DNA of 64,000 nt from Heloderma charlesbogerti. Its lineage: Eukaryota; Chordata; Lepidosauria; Squamata; Helodermatidae. Both the position numbers and the translations under genes were made by a program. Below the pieces are notes generated by a model. That model was given only the letters and a program-made list of their open reading frames with translations, was not told the DNA's origin and ran no database searches. Below are positions 54,384 through 64,000 of this stretch, one piece after another (positions within the stretch are counted from its first letter, which is position 1; every line of letters starts with the position of its first letter). The DNA is taken from positions 62,001 through 126,000 of the forward strand of contig JANEZZ010003058.1 in the NCBI GenBank assembly GCA_026122225.1, written 5' to 3'.

Positions 54384-55578
54384 AGACTTCAGTAAATCTT
54401 TTGTAGAAATACCATCTAGCTCCAGTGATGTTCCTTTAAACATAATCAACACTAATCCACTGGTACATTCTTTCATGAGGAGATATCACCCAGTTTCTTC
54501 TCCCAGAAATCAGAAGACAACATTGGAGAACTACTGTAGAAATGGAGATGGGGACTTTTTCAAAAGGGCCAATGTAGCCACTACTTCTGAATCTTATCCT
54601 ACTACAGATAGTGGTAGTGATGACATGCTTTCTGTATTCAAATGGAATTTGAAAAGAGGAAATGGCAATGTAGAGGACAAGCTTTTAGTAGAAGAAAAGG
54701 ATATATCTGAGAATGAGAAAAGAAGTAAAGCTTTGCTGAAATACTTTAAAAATGTGAATCTTAACCTAAAACCAGAACCTATAGAACACAAAGACGGAGC
54801 TTCCTCTTTACTTGAGAACGATACCTTTTCATACCCCGATTTTCTTCCCCCACCATATAATACCTTGGATTTACAAAAAATGTCTTTATCAAAGTGGGAT
54901 GACTGGAAATTATCCCTAAATCCACCACTTGATGAATCACTAGATAAACTAATTTCTCGTCTAGTGGAAATGGAAAGGTTACAGCACTTTACTATATTAA
55001 GAGAAAGGACAAGGGAGATGGTTTCTCCCACTATGGCTGTTAACAACCGTACTGGCTCCTCAAAAGATGTATACCACCTGAAGCAACTGAAGCAATCTGA
55101 CATTTCATGTCCCCAGGCAGCTTTTGATGGAGATCTTCACAGTATTGGCTGTTGTGTGCAAGAAGTAGTCATACCAAAATGCACTTGCCAGCACTGTCAT
55201 AATAATAAGTGGAGTTCTGGAGCATCATCCTTGGTACGTTCATCCACAAAGCACTCACGAGTGTCTTGCAAATGCTCCAAAGCTCCAGTAATTTTAGACT
55301 CGAGCAGTGTAGTCACACGGCGGTCTCTATCATGCTCTGGAAGCTCTTCAAAAATTCGATCAGGTGTCAACATGATTTCCCCGAAGTCACTCTCACCCAG
55401 CACAGCTGTAGCTTGCTCCTTACCTGACAGTGAAAGTTCAAAATATAAGCAACCAAGGACCAAAAGAAAATATTGTAGAAAAAATGGAGCATTCATGGGT
55501 AAACCCTTACACTCTCAGAGACTAAAATCCCTATCCCTTATTTCAAAGCAAAAGTGCTCCCATGATGATGACCAGTGA
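54384..55578 (+). CDS. FAM217A: FAM217A last and main coding exon
   Basis: The acceptor CTTTTTCTTCCAG leads into a 1195-nt exon that ends in TGA at 55576-55578 after 397 codons. Diagnostic FAM217 segments appear in order: ENEKRS...LLKYFKNVNLNLKPE (about 54709-54780), FSYPDFLPPPYNTLDL (about 54829-54872), SKWDDWK, and a short helix LISRLVEMERLQHFTILRER. A Ser-rich, Cys/Lys-rich middle follows (CKCSKAP). The conserved basic C-terminus is TKRKYCRKNGAFMGK...LISKQKC. FAM217A has no known enzymatic domain and its function is not established. The frame is intact and looks functional. Confidence 0.92.
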
Positions 55579-55851
55579 TTTGTTGAATTAACGCATCAGG
55601 CATTCATTAGTATTATTTGAGCAAAAGCAATGAGCAATAGCACTTTGGGAAGCTGCATCCATTTTTAATTTGTATTATATGGAAGTATCAGATTGTATTT
55701 TTCCTGGAGCAACTTTTCATGTGAGGTTTTAAAAGAAAGTGATAGCAAAAATTATTCCTGTCTTTCTACCAGGTAATAGTAATTGTAATCAGAGTACTCT
55801 TAACTTTTTTTGATGTTCATGATGTATTTTTTTAAAAATGTTGAAGCAACA

Positions 55852-55857
55852 AATAAA
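55852..55857 (+). terminator. FAM217A polyadenylation signal AATAAA
   Basis: AATAAA lies 274 nt after the stop, the first canonical hexamer downstream. The 3' UTR would end near 55875. Confidence 0.7.
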
Positions 55858-56992
55858 GCATAGTCCATGGACTATTTAAATTGGGGTTATTCTACACTGA
55901 AAAGTAGTGATGAAAAACCAAGCACACCTGGTACAATCTCTGATAATTGGTTTCAGGACATTAGTCTAGATTTATGTTGATGAGTGAGGGAAGTTAGAAA
56001 TTCTTTCTGAAAAGCTAAGATCAGAACCTCCATGTTCAGAGGAAGTGACCTCTGATCAGATGCTGAAGGAAATCAATGCTGAAATCACCCTAGGGACATC
56101 TGGCTCACTGGTTAGACATAGTAGATTGACAGATCTGGATGTGCTAGGAATCCTAACCATATAATTGTACTGTCTCAGAATGTATTTATGTTAAGTGTAC
56201 GAGAAAAGCATTCGTACCAAGTGTTTCAAAGCAGAGTGCTAAACAGAGAAGGCTGTAAATAATGGGCATTTATTTAATAAAATATAATCACACTCAGAGA
56301 AACACACTGAGATTAATATGAAGGATAATCTTCATGTAGAAGAATTCCAGTCACTGAGATCAATACATTACATGTACTTCATGTGAATTATTTATAGCTA
56401 CTCCATTTGAAAGGCTGTGTATTCATATCCTGAGAGATGACTGAGCAAAGTATCTCCTTAACTTGTGATTTTTAAGGAGGCTGAAACACAGATAATCATT
56501 ATATGCTGCTGTGGCTCTAAAGCTCCCAGTCAAATAAAAATGAGCTCTCCTCTCCTTCACATGCATTCTAACCTGTCAGGTTTCCTACAAGAGTTTCAGA
56601 AAAATGGAAAGTTATCAGTGTTTCATACTCTCCCTACCTACAGTTTGTTTCTACTGAAACGGAGTACTTGAGTTCCTAAAACACAATGAAGAAAGACTTG
56701 TTGCAACTTAAAGACATAACAGATTGATTGTGGAATGAGCTTCTGTGGACTGTAGCTGACTATCATATGCATTGTTACCTTGAACTGGCACATGTAAACA
56801 TAAATAAGTATAGGGGGAAAACATTGTGTTTTGAATAAATATGTAATATTTCCAGAATTTGAGGCCATGGGAAAAACCTGGGGGGTTTCGGGGGGGGGGG
56901 GTCAGAAAAATTGAAAATTTTGGAACAATCGAAAACGACCAATATTTTTTTAGTACTCTTTATATATCTAAAGTCACTTTGTTGCTTCAAGA

Positions 56993-57128
56993 CAGCCTAC
57001 CCCATCCAGGTGCCCTCCAGATAATTTGGACTTCAGCTCCCATCAGCCTCAGGCAGCATGACCAATGGTCAGGAATGATGGGCACTCTAGTCCAAAACAT
57101 CCAGAGGGCACCAGGTTGGGGAGGGCTG
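56993..57128. repeat. palindromic MITE-like element (136 bp)
   Basis: CAGCCTACCCCATCCAGGTG at the left pairs with CACCAGGTTGGGGAGGGCTG at the right, and the arms continue (TGGACTTCAGCTCCCATCAG against ATGGGCACTCTAGTCCA). This fold-back sequence is common in reptile genomes. No clear target duplication is seen. Confidence 0.7.
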
Positions 57129-57152
57129 CTTTGGAAACATATGTATGACTTA

Positions 57153-57602
57153 GGGCACAATCCTATGCAGACAGGCGGCCGCCTCAGAACTCAGAGGTGA
57201 CCGCCTATCCAATGCAGGGGAGGAGAAGCAAGGAGGGACTTGCTCCCTCTACACTTCTCCTGCCCTGCATATTTGGCTAGACAACTGATTGCGGCTGTCT
57301 AGCCGCGGGAGGGCGGAGCAGGGGAGGAGGCTGCTGTATGACACATTGGATGTGTCGTACAGGCTCTTCCGCCCTCCCCGCCCCAGAATGCCCCCCGGGA
57401 ACGCCTCATCTTGGCCACTCTGCACTCCTCTTGCAAGTGTGGAGTACAGGGCTTTTCCGCGCTGCCTGTGAGGCAGCGCGGAAATGGGAGAAGGTCAATT
57501 GTCTAGGAACCGACCTCAGAGCGTGGGCTCCGAGGTCAGTTCCCAGAAAACCAGATATCCTATGGCTGTCTAGCCACTGACTAGCGGCCATAGGATTGCT
57601 CC
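57153..57602. repeat. GC-rich MITE-like element with GGGCACAATCCTATG ends, copy 1
   Basis: It begins GGGCACAATCCTATGCAG and ends GGCCATAGGATTGCTCC, inverted termini of about 14 bp. The interior is GC-rich and contains smaller palindromes (GCTGTCTAGCC/GGCTAGACAAC, and TTCCGCGCTGCC...GGCAGCGCGGAA at 57457-57483). It has no coding capacity. Confidence 0.6.
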
Positions 57603-58326
57603 TTCCATTCGGTTATAAAATTATCAGTATATTTTAAAACTTTTAAAAGTAAACTCAGTAAATTTGTAATTATTGTCTGAATAGATTAGAACTACATTAA
57701 ATGACTGCTATAGCATCAGAAACACAGGACTCTATAGAACAAAACCCAAGCTGTCAAGAATGCATAATGGTGACTCTACTCACATGTTGGGAAACTGAGA
57801 ATATAGGTCTATCAGTAAAATATACTTTAGATCAATAATTTTAATAAGGAATGAAAAAACAAACTATGCTGGGAATCTCACAGAGATATTTCCCCCCATG
57901 GCTTCATTATTTCCAGACATTTTACATCTCTACTATTTCTATAAGTGTTCTTACTACATAGTTTTTAGGAAGCATTTTGTGGGGAATAAAGGCTGAGCAA
58001 CAATATATAAATACTTTGCCTTAAATTCTAAAAGAAAGTATTTTATATACTAAAGCTGTTCCAATTTTTTGGAAAAAAACAAAGCCAGTCCTAGGAAAAA
58101 ACCCACTTTTTCCCGGGCCTTCACATCTCTAGTTTTGAACAATTTTTCTGTTAAATCAGTTTCTAAAGATGTTTACAATGATTTTGTATGTTTATGTATG
58201 ATTGCAATGCAGTTTTGTCCTTACGTCAGAGAACTTCCCCCAATCCTTCTAGAATCTGGTCTAATGGTACTGTGTGCCCTTCCTTCATATAAAGCAGATA
58301 TTGTTATGTCTGACTTTCATTTCTTG

Positions 58327-58794
58327 GGGCACAATTCTATGGACCAGGCCCTCGCTGTTTGGAAGCCCCCAAACTCAGGCTTCCAAGGTTCCTATGCCCT
58401 GACAGGCTGAAGCCAGCAGAGCAGGAGGAGCAGTGGAGGTGATCTTTGCCTCCCTGTCCTCCGACCTCCTTTCTTTTTGCTACATGGCCTTTTCAGCCCA
58501 TCTAGCAAGGGCGCTTTGGACGGGGAGGGAAGGAGGCTGGAGGAAACTCAGGATTCATTGTGTCCTGGCCTCTCCAGTCTCCTCCCCGTCCCACCCACCA
58601 CGCCCCCTTTCCCCTCTGAGGTTGGTTTTCTGACCTCCCAGAGGCAGCTAGCACAGTTCTCTCGGCACTGGCTGTGAGGGGCACATCTCCAACTCCCTCT
58701 TCCAAGGTCAGAACGCCGTCTCTGACCTCGGAAGGGATTTTCCGAGCCATCCTATGGTCCCTAAGACGCTCACCCAGGGACTACAGGATTGCTC
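58327..58794. repeat. GC-rich MITE-like element with GGGCACAAT ends, copy 2
   Basis: It begins GGGCACAATTCTATGG and ends CTACAGGATTGCTC, matching the termini of the element at 57153. The interior differs, so these are different members of one terminal-repeat family or strongly diverged copies. Confidence 0.55.
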
Positions 58795-59364
58795 TCTTAG
58801 TAACTTTAATGAATGGGACAATGCTTTTATAAAATGCAGTAACTTGATGGCAAATTTTGACAGTTAATATTGAAGGGAAAAAGGTGAAAGGATAACTTCC
58901 AGGTAATCATTGATGGAAGCCTGTGATAATATGCATTATCACTGAGATGAAGCCTGAGCTTATTCTCATCTGATCTAAAATGTGCTCTTTTAGAAAATAG
59001 ATGCTCCCATGCCTACAAGTGCTCATCTAAAATTGGACAATTTCTGGACAGCAAGGTATTTTCTTAGGTCAGGACAAAAATTACAGCTTCCTTGCAACAA
59101 CTCCCTCCACTGGGAGGGTGCAAGTGTTTTCTCATATGGAGAAATCCAGTTCTGGAGAAGTGGTAAATCAATAATGTGGTGGTCTCTCTTTGAACCATCC
59201 TGCTAAATCAATAGGTAGTCCATGGTGACTGAGCACCATGCTGCCGGAAACACATCGTAGGAATGTGTTATTGCATTGTTATCTAACATTCAATGGAATT
59301 CAGCAGAAAAGAATGAGCTTTATCAAACAGCATCAAAGTTAAAAATAAATGGTTAAAGTTTATA

Positions 59365-62300
59365 TTTATTATCTTTAAGAACTGCTGCTTCACGTTTTGA
59401 TGTACAAGTTTACGTTACAGTGTGTCAATCTTGTAGTGAGTCAAAGATATCAGCATTCTGTATTTTCATAGACCGATCTGCCTCTTCAGCACACGTCAAG
59501 CCATGCAAATGTTTCTCAGAGGTTTTCTGCCACTTACCCTATATAGCAAGAGAAACACATCATTAGCAAATATAGGTATCAGTATCAGATTTATCAAAAT
59601 CATTCCCAATTATAGTTTTGTTGTCATGTCAACCTATACTGCAGCACAAAACAACTAGAAAGGCATACTTAAAAATGCATTTCCCCATCTGATGTAGCAG
59701 GATTTTTAATGCTCATTTAACTGATCTGTGTTTAATCATATCCTCACTGTCTGGGTGTTTTGTGAAGCTTAGCTTGGTCTCCATCTAAAAAGCTCTCTGT
59801 TTAAGGTCTGAACAGGATTGTCAGGAAAGGCAGAGTCATTTCCCAGACTACAACGTGGATTTGGACTGGATTACACAGAACTATCTTAGACAGGTCTACA
59901 TATTCAGAACCTCTGCTACCTCATCAGACCTGCAATCATATAGCCATTCTGTGTTGCTTAAAGGTTTGAAGAACCTTTGCCCATGTCTTAGCAGTTGACA
60001 CCCATAGAATGATATTATTTTGCAGCCAACGCACACAGAATGCACGCTCCAAGAAAAATGAATACCGACCTATACTATCTGCTCATAAAATTTTGAGTAC
60101 AATAGTGACCCTATCACATTTACCATCAAATTTGGTTGACTCTTGCCTAGGGGATAAAGCATTATAATGAAACGTTTAAAAACATTCAACCATGCCTACT
60201 TCAACTTTATCACAACAAAATTACATCACCCAGAAATGAAACAGACACATTTTACATAAAAACACCACAACAGTACTATGCTAAGAACTGCCAGCATGGC
60301 AAAACTGTAAATGAAGCCTGTATCTGTGTGCTGTGAACAGAAAAAACTAGACATAACTAAATGAAGAACGTTTTTCATATCTTTTATAGAACAGAAACCT
60401 TTGTTCAAGTCTTCTGGTTGCCATCATCTTCATTTGAGCGGCACCTATAACACAAAGAATAAGTAAACAAGCAACTTTGTTTTTCTTGAGAATAGTTAAA
60501 AAATTCTGTAGCCATAAGGTTGGCTGTAGCTGCTACTGGAGTTGACATGACCAACTCTTAATTATTTGTTAACAGGGACATGAAACAAGGGTGGAGGCAA
60601 TAGAATTTTATGACATCTGTGTCAGACTGCCACCACATGTGCAAGATAGGCTGGAGGTGTTGCCAAAGCAGTGCGTCACGTTACTTTAACTATCAAGTAA
60701 TCTAGTTCTTCATTTCACTGAGAGTGAAAGCTGCATTCTGTCTCCTGTACGAACAAGAAACATTTTAAATAAGTTGACAGAGAAAAACATTTATTACTTT
60801 TAAAGTAACGTTAAACTGGAGAAGAGACAGGGTACAGATTCAAAATAGGCAGGTAACATCACCTGCCACCTTCATAGTTCGCTATTTTACCATGGTGGGG
60901 AACAACTCACAGGGAGCCTCCCCCCCCGGCAAGAAGCTTGATTGATGGCACTAACTGTGCACATTGGATGTAATGATGTGCCTATATGGATTTTAAAAAT
61001 TCTATTTATAAAGTTAAAAGTATTACAAAACAGATAAGTACTGGGTGTTTTCATACACCTGTGGAGTATATATGAAATATACAAAAAATATGTTACGTAG
61101 ATCGCTTTTAATGCAAGAATTGGACTGGCAAACATTAATTGACTCAGTTGGGTATCCTCATGATGAACAACGAACTATTGTTTTAAGTTGCTGCTAAATG
61201 TTTATCTACACATGCTGTCAGAAATAACCTTGTTAGGAAGGTGAAGTTGGTGTCTCAGCAAACCAGACCCCCTGGCGTAGGCGTTGAGTGGCCTGTGACT
61301 TGCTTTCCTTTGTCTCTCTCAGCACCATCAAAAAGGAAAAGTAAGAAAAACAGCACAAACATTAGTTAAAACCTGCATCCAAGCCAATAACCTACAGGAA
61401 TAAATTTCATTACAATGAAAGCAGACAATACTTGTAGGATGCTCAGGGTTGGGGGTAGTATTTATACTGAAATGTTGATAATTAAGAGTCTAATATCTCT
61501 TTCAAAGGATCACATCTTTTAGTAATTGCTTTAATTAATGGACTATCAAAATGAAAGATTTCTTCTTATAGATTACCTGAGTCGGCAACACTGGAGACAA
61601 AAATCTTTTAAAAATGGCTACCAATGCCTTGTTCACAAAAGACTTTATTATCTAATGATGCATACTGAAAACATACAGAAATCTGCATGGTCCACTTTAC
61701 ATGCAGCAGAACAATCTTCACTTTACAATAAGTGAATGTCAACTGTTTTATGCAAGAGACAACACTTTAAAGTCACATTTCTTAAAGAAAGCTTCATTTA
61801 CAAAAGAAATAAAAGGTAAAGAAGCAATTACCGCTTTTAAAAAGCAGCTGCTTTGTTCAAGAGCGGAAGGTTTATGCCTGTATTGAAAGACAACATGATC
61901 ACAAATAATGAAAACAATGAACAAATGAAAAACACCTTTAGCATAAAGCAGTACACTTTCAAATGACATACAAATAGCTAAAAAATCATTATGGTGTTTT
62001 CTATCTGGCCATGAGGAGATAAGGACTTTTGGAATCAGAATTTGTTGTTAGTAAATGAAAACATCTCTTAAGTACTGGTTCTATGCCATAGTGAACTGTA
62101 TATAACAAAAGGTATAAATTCTATATAGCAAGTTGATTTTTAAAAAACGAAAGTAATAAACAGTACACTGAAGGCGCTCTCTCCATCAAGTGCACACTCC
62201 CCAAATTTTTTCTTTGAATGTGATGATCAAACAGAAGTTGGAATTATGCCACAGTTGTAATGCCAGAAAACAAAAACAAGATCATTTATAAAACATGCAG

Positions 62301-63002
62301 GGAATTCTGCTACAAAGCTATTGACCCTTCATTTGTCAGTTGTTCCAGTACAATTAACATCTTAAACACCAGTGATGTTGATGGTTTAGCTTACCTTCAG
62401 TGTACTGAAAGTTGTACGCAACCTGCTTTAAAAGAGGAGACCATCCCTGCGGGCAGGCTCAAGAAGGAACAGACCCCCTTCGGCACTGACTACACCAAGG
62501 GCATGCTGCTGTGGCCTGCACGCACACACCTAGGAAAACGTAATATAAACAGCATTTATGCTGGCCGTTTTTCAGAGACAAAAATGAAGCCAAATCTGCT
62601 AAAAACCAAAATTAACCACCCAGTCTTACTGATATTTTATAACAGATGCTTTGTTTTTTTTAATATATATATATATAAGCATGTGTGTGCGTGCGTGCGT
62701 ATTTTTATATATATATATATTATATATATATAGGAACTGCAACCATATACATTAGCATTGTACCTCTGTGCAGTCTTGGCAATTAAAACAGTTCTACAGT
62801 GAAAAAATCTTCACGTAAGAGACAAACAGATTTACTCTAACATTTCTAAAAGAAATATCCGCTTTTGTGTTAATTCAAATATATCATCCTCAACTTTGCA
62901 GGGAAATTATTTATATGTTATATGTACATTTATAAATTGCTGTGAAATGTCATCAGTCTTTGTATATTAACTATTCAAACCCTTTGAACATCTTCACTGG
63001 AT
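59365..63002 (-). other. PRPF4B: probable PRPF4B 3' UTR (upper part certain only near the stop)
   Basis: There is no convincing exon or mobile element for 3.6 kb downstream of the PRPF4B stop. A minus-strand AATAAA at 59370-59365 is a plausible end. Long 3' UTRs are expected for this gene. The stretch also holds a TA/TG simple repeat at 62661-62732. The plus-strand open frame 62260-62733 has no coding character in its last third. Confidence 0.4.
62661..62732. repeat. TA/TG-rich simple repeat
   Basis: Runs of TA flank a (TG/CG)n segment (ATGTGTGTGCGTGCGTGCGT). Confidence 0.9.
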
Positions 63003-63206
<204 letters not shown>

Positions 63207-64000
63207 CTACAAAGATAAGGGCACTTACTTTCAAAGAAAATAGCAGCACAGCAACTAAGAATGTTAAATGGACACTCCAATTAATAGTAGTACTTCATAA
63301 AATACAGAATGGAAATGTCCTTTAGCTACTGAATGTAATTTGTCCCATGAAAATAATGAACTTATTACAAAGAATTGTGAGAGCTGCTACAGTGCTTGCG
63401 TTCTCATCGTGCTGACCACATGAGGAGAGCAGAAGCCTCTCAATATCACAACTGGCTGTTAGGCAACTATCTGTGCATGCACCCAAACTGAGTTGGCCAG
63501 CTCCTCTTCCCCATCTAAAAGCTGATTATAGCTGCGCTGTGAAAAGCTTCACCCTGAAGCCTTTCACAGTACCCAACTGCTATTCTGTGTAATCACTGAC
63601 AAGGTGAGAGGGAGAAGTACACCCCTTGGCTAGGCCTGGTGTGAAGCCCTATAAATAGGAGGAGGTCATCCACCCCCTGCTCCACTTACTTGAGCTCCTC
63701 TCTCCCCCTGCTCCTCACCTTAACCGTCACTAATTTAAGCTCCACTCTCTCAAAATCCATGCTGCAGAACTAAGGCTAAAAGAGAAACAACCCCCACACA
63801 CTGCCTCCATAATTCATCATTTAACATAACTGTGCTCAGGGTTGTCTTTGTCCCCCATCTTACAGCAAATCTTCTTTTAGGCTAGAAGTGAGAATTAGGA
63901 CTTATCTGGTGGAGAATGCTCTAAGCAAATTAATGTATCCCTCCCAACAGCAGTTATTTGTGCACTCACTACGGCTGATCTACATGAATTGCATCTGCAA
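63207..64000. other. PRPF4B intron
   Basis: No further PRPF4B exon is seen. A hairpin (GTGAAAAGCTTCACCCTGAAGCCTTTCAC-like, 63540-63568) and a TATA-like word CTATAAATAGG (63650-63660) occur close together and may belong to an unrecognised repeat. Confidence 0.4.

Larger units (their letters stand above)
55880..59364. other. intergenic DNA between convergent FAM217A and PRPF4B
   Basis: It contains three MITE-like elements (56993-57128, 57153-57602, 58327-58794) and a G-run at 56891-56900. No gene is recognised. Open frames at 56.9-58.7 kb fall inside these repeats. Confidence 0.5.

Noticed and set aside
54594..55103. Minus-strand open frame of 169 codons
   Set aside because: It is antisense to the intact FAM217A exon and the peptide is Ser/Phe-rich, typical of a shadow.
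62260..62733. Plus-strand open frame of 157 codons
   Set aside because: It runs into a TA/TG simple repeat and lies opposite the probable PRPF4B 3' UTR. No family is recognised.

Overview
The window is nuclear DNA of a squamate reptile, most probably a lizard. The evidence is spliced vertebrate genes with GT/AG introns combined with RTE-BovB LINEs, a Sauria-type SINE, other tRNA-derived SINEs and hAT-type MITEs. I cannot name the species.

Four genes are supported. Their order and orientation match the human 6p25 block ECI2 - C6orf201/TEX56 - FAM217A - PRPF4B. (1) The last three coding exons of ECI2 (+) lie at 478-4881 and end in the peroxisomal signal SKL. (2) A gene on the minus strand is recovered as three exons, 36330-36059, 18579-18399 and 5319-5055, whose splice phases fit exactly. 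By position it is the C6orf201/TEX56 orthologue. (3) FAM217A (+) has exons from about 48.6 kb to 55578, including a 26-nt microexon. (4) The last coding exon of PRPF4B (-) lies at 63206-63003, with a probable long 3' UTR below it. ECI2 and the TEX56-like gene are tail to tail, with 173 bp between stop codons. A CpG island at 46.0-46.85 kb lies between the TEX56-like gene and FAM217A and may be a shared, divergent promoter.

Much of the remainder is mobile DNA inside introns. A degraded gammaretrovirus-like ERV (8809-16834) carries a His-tRNA-type primer binding site, broken gag, pro and pol, and an env whose transmembrane half is still open but whose surface half holds a Sauria SINE. From 23 to 33.7 kb there is a nest: an I/Vingi-like LINE contains an unclassified repeat, a tRNA-SINE, a hAT MITE fragment and a full-length BovB, and that BovB contains another hAT MITE. 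Seven BovB copies fall into two tail types. Two copies (43.3 and 50.7 kb) share about 350 identical bases, which suggests recent activity. A hairpin-rich hAT MITE family has two complete copies with perfect 8-bp target duplications. A third repeat family forms a head-to-head inverted pair at 40.1-40.9 kb.

There are no prokaryotic features, CRISPR arrays, tRNA genes or rRNA genes. The most novel items are the reconstructed TEX56-like exons, the ERV with its mixed affinities, and the palindrome-rich MITE family.
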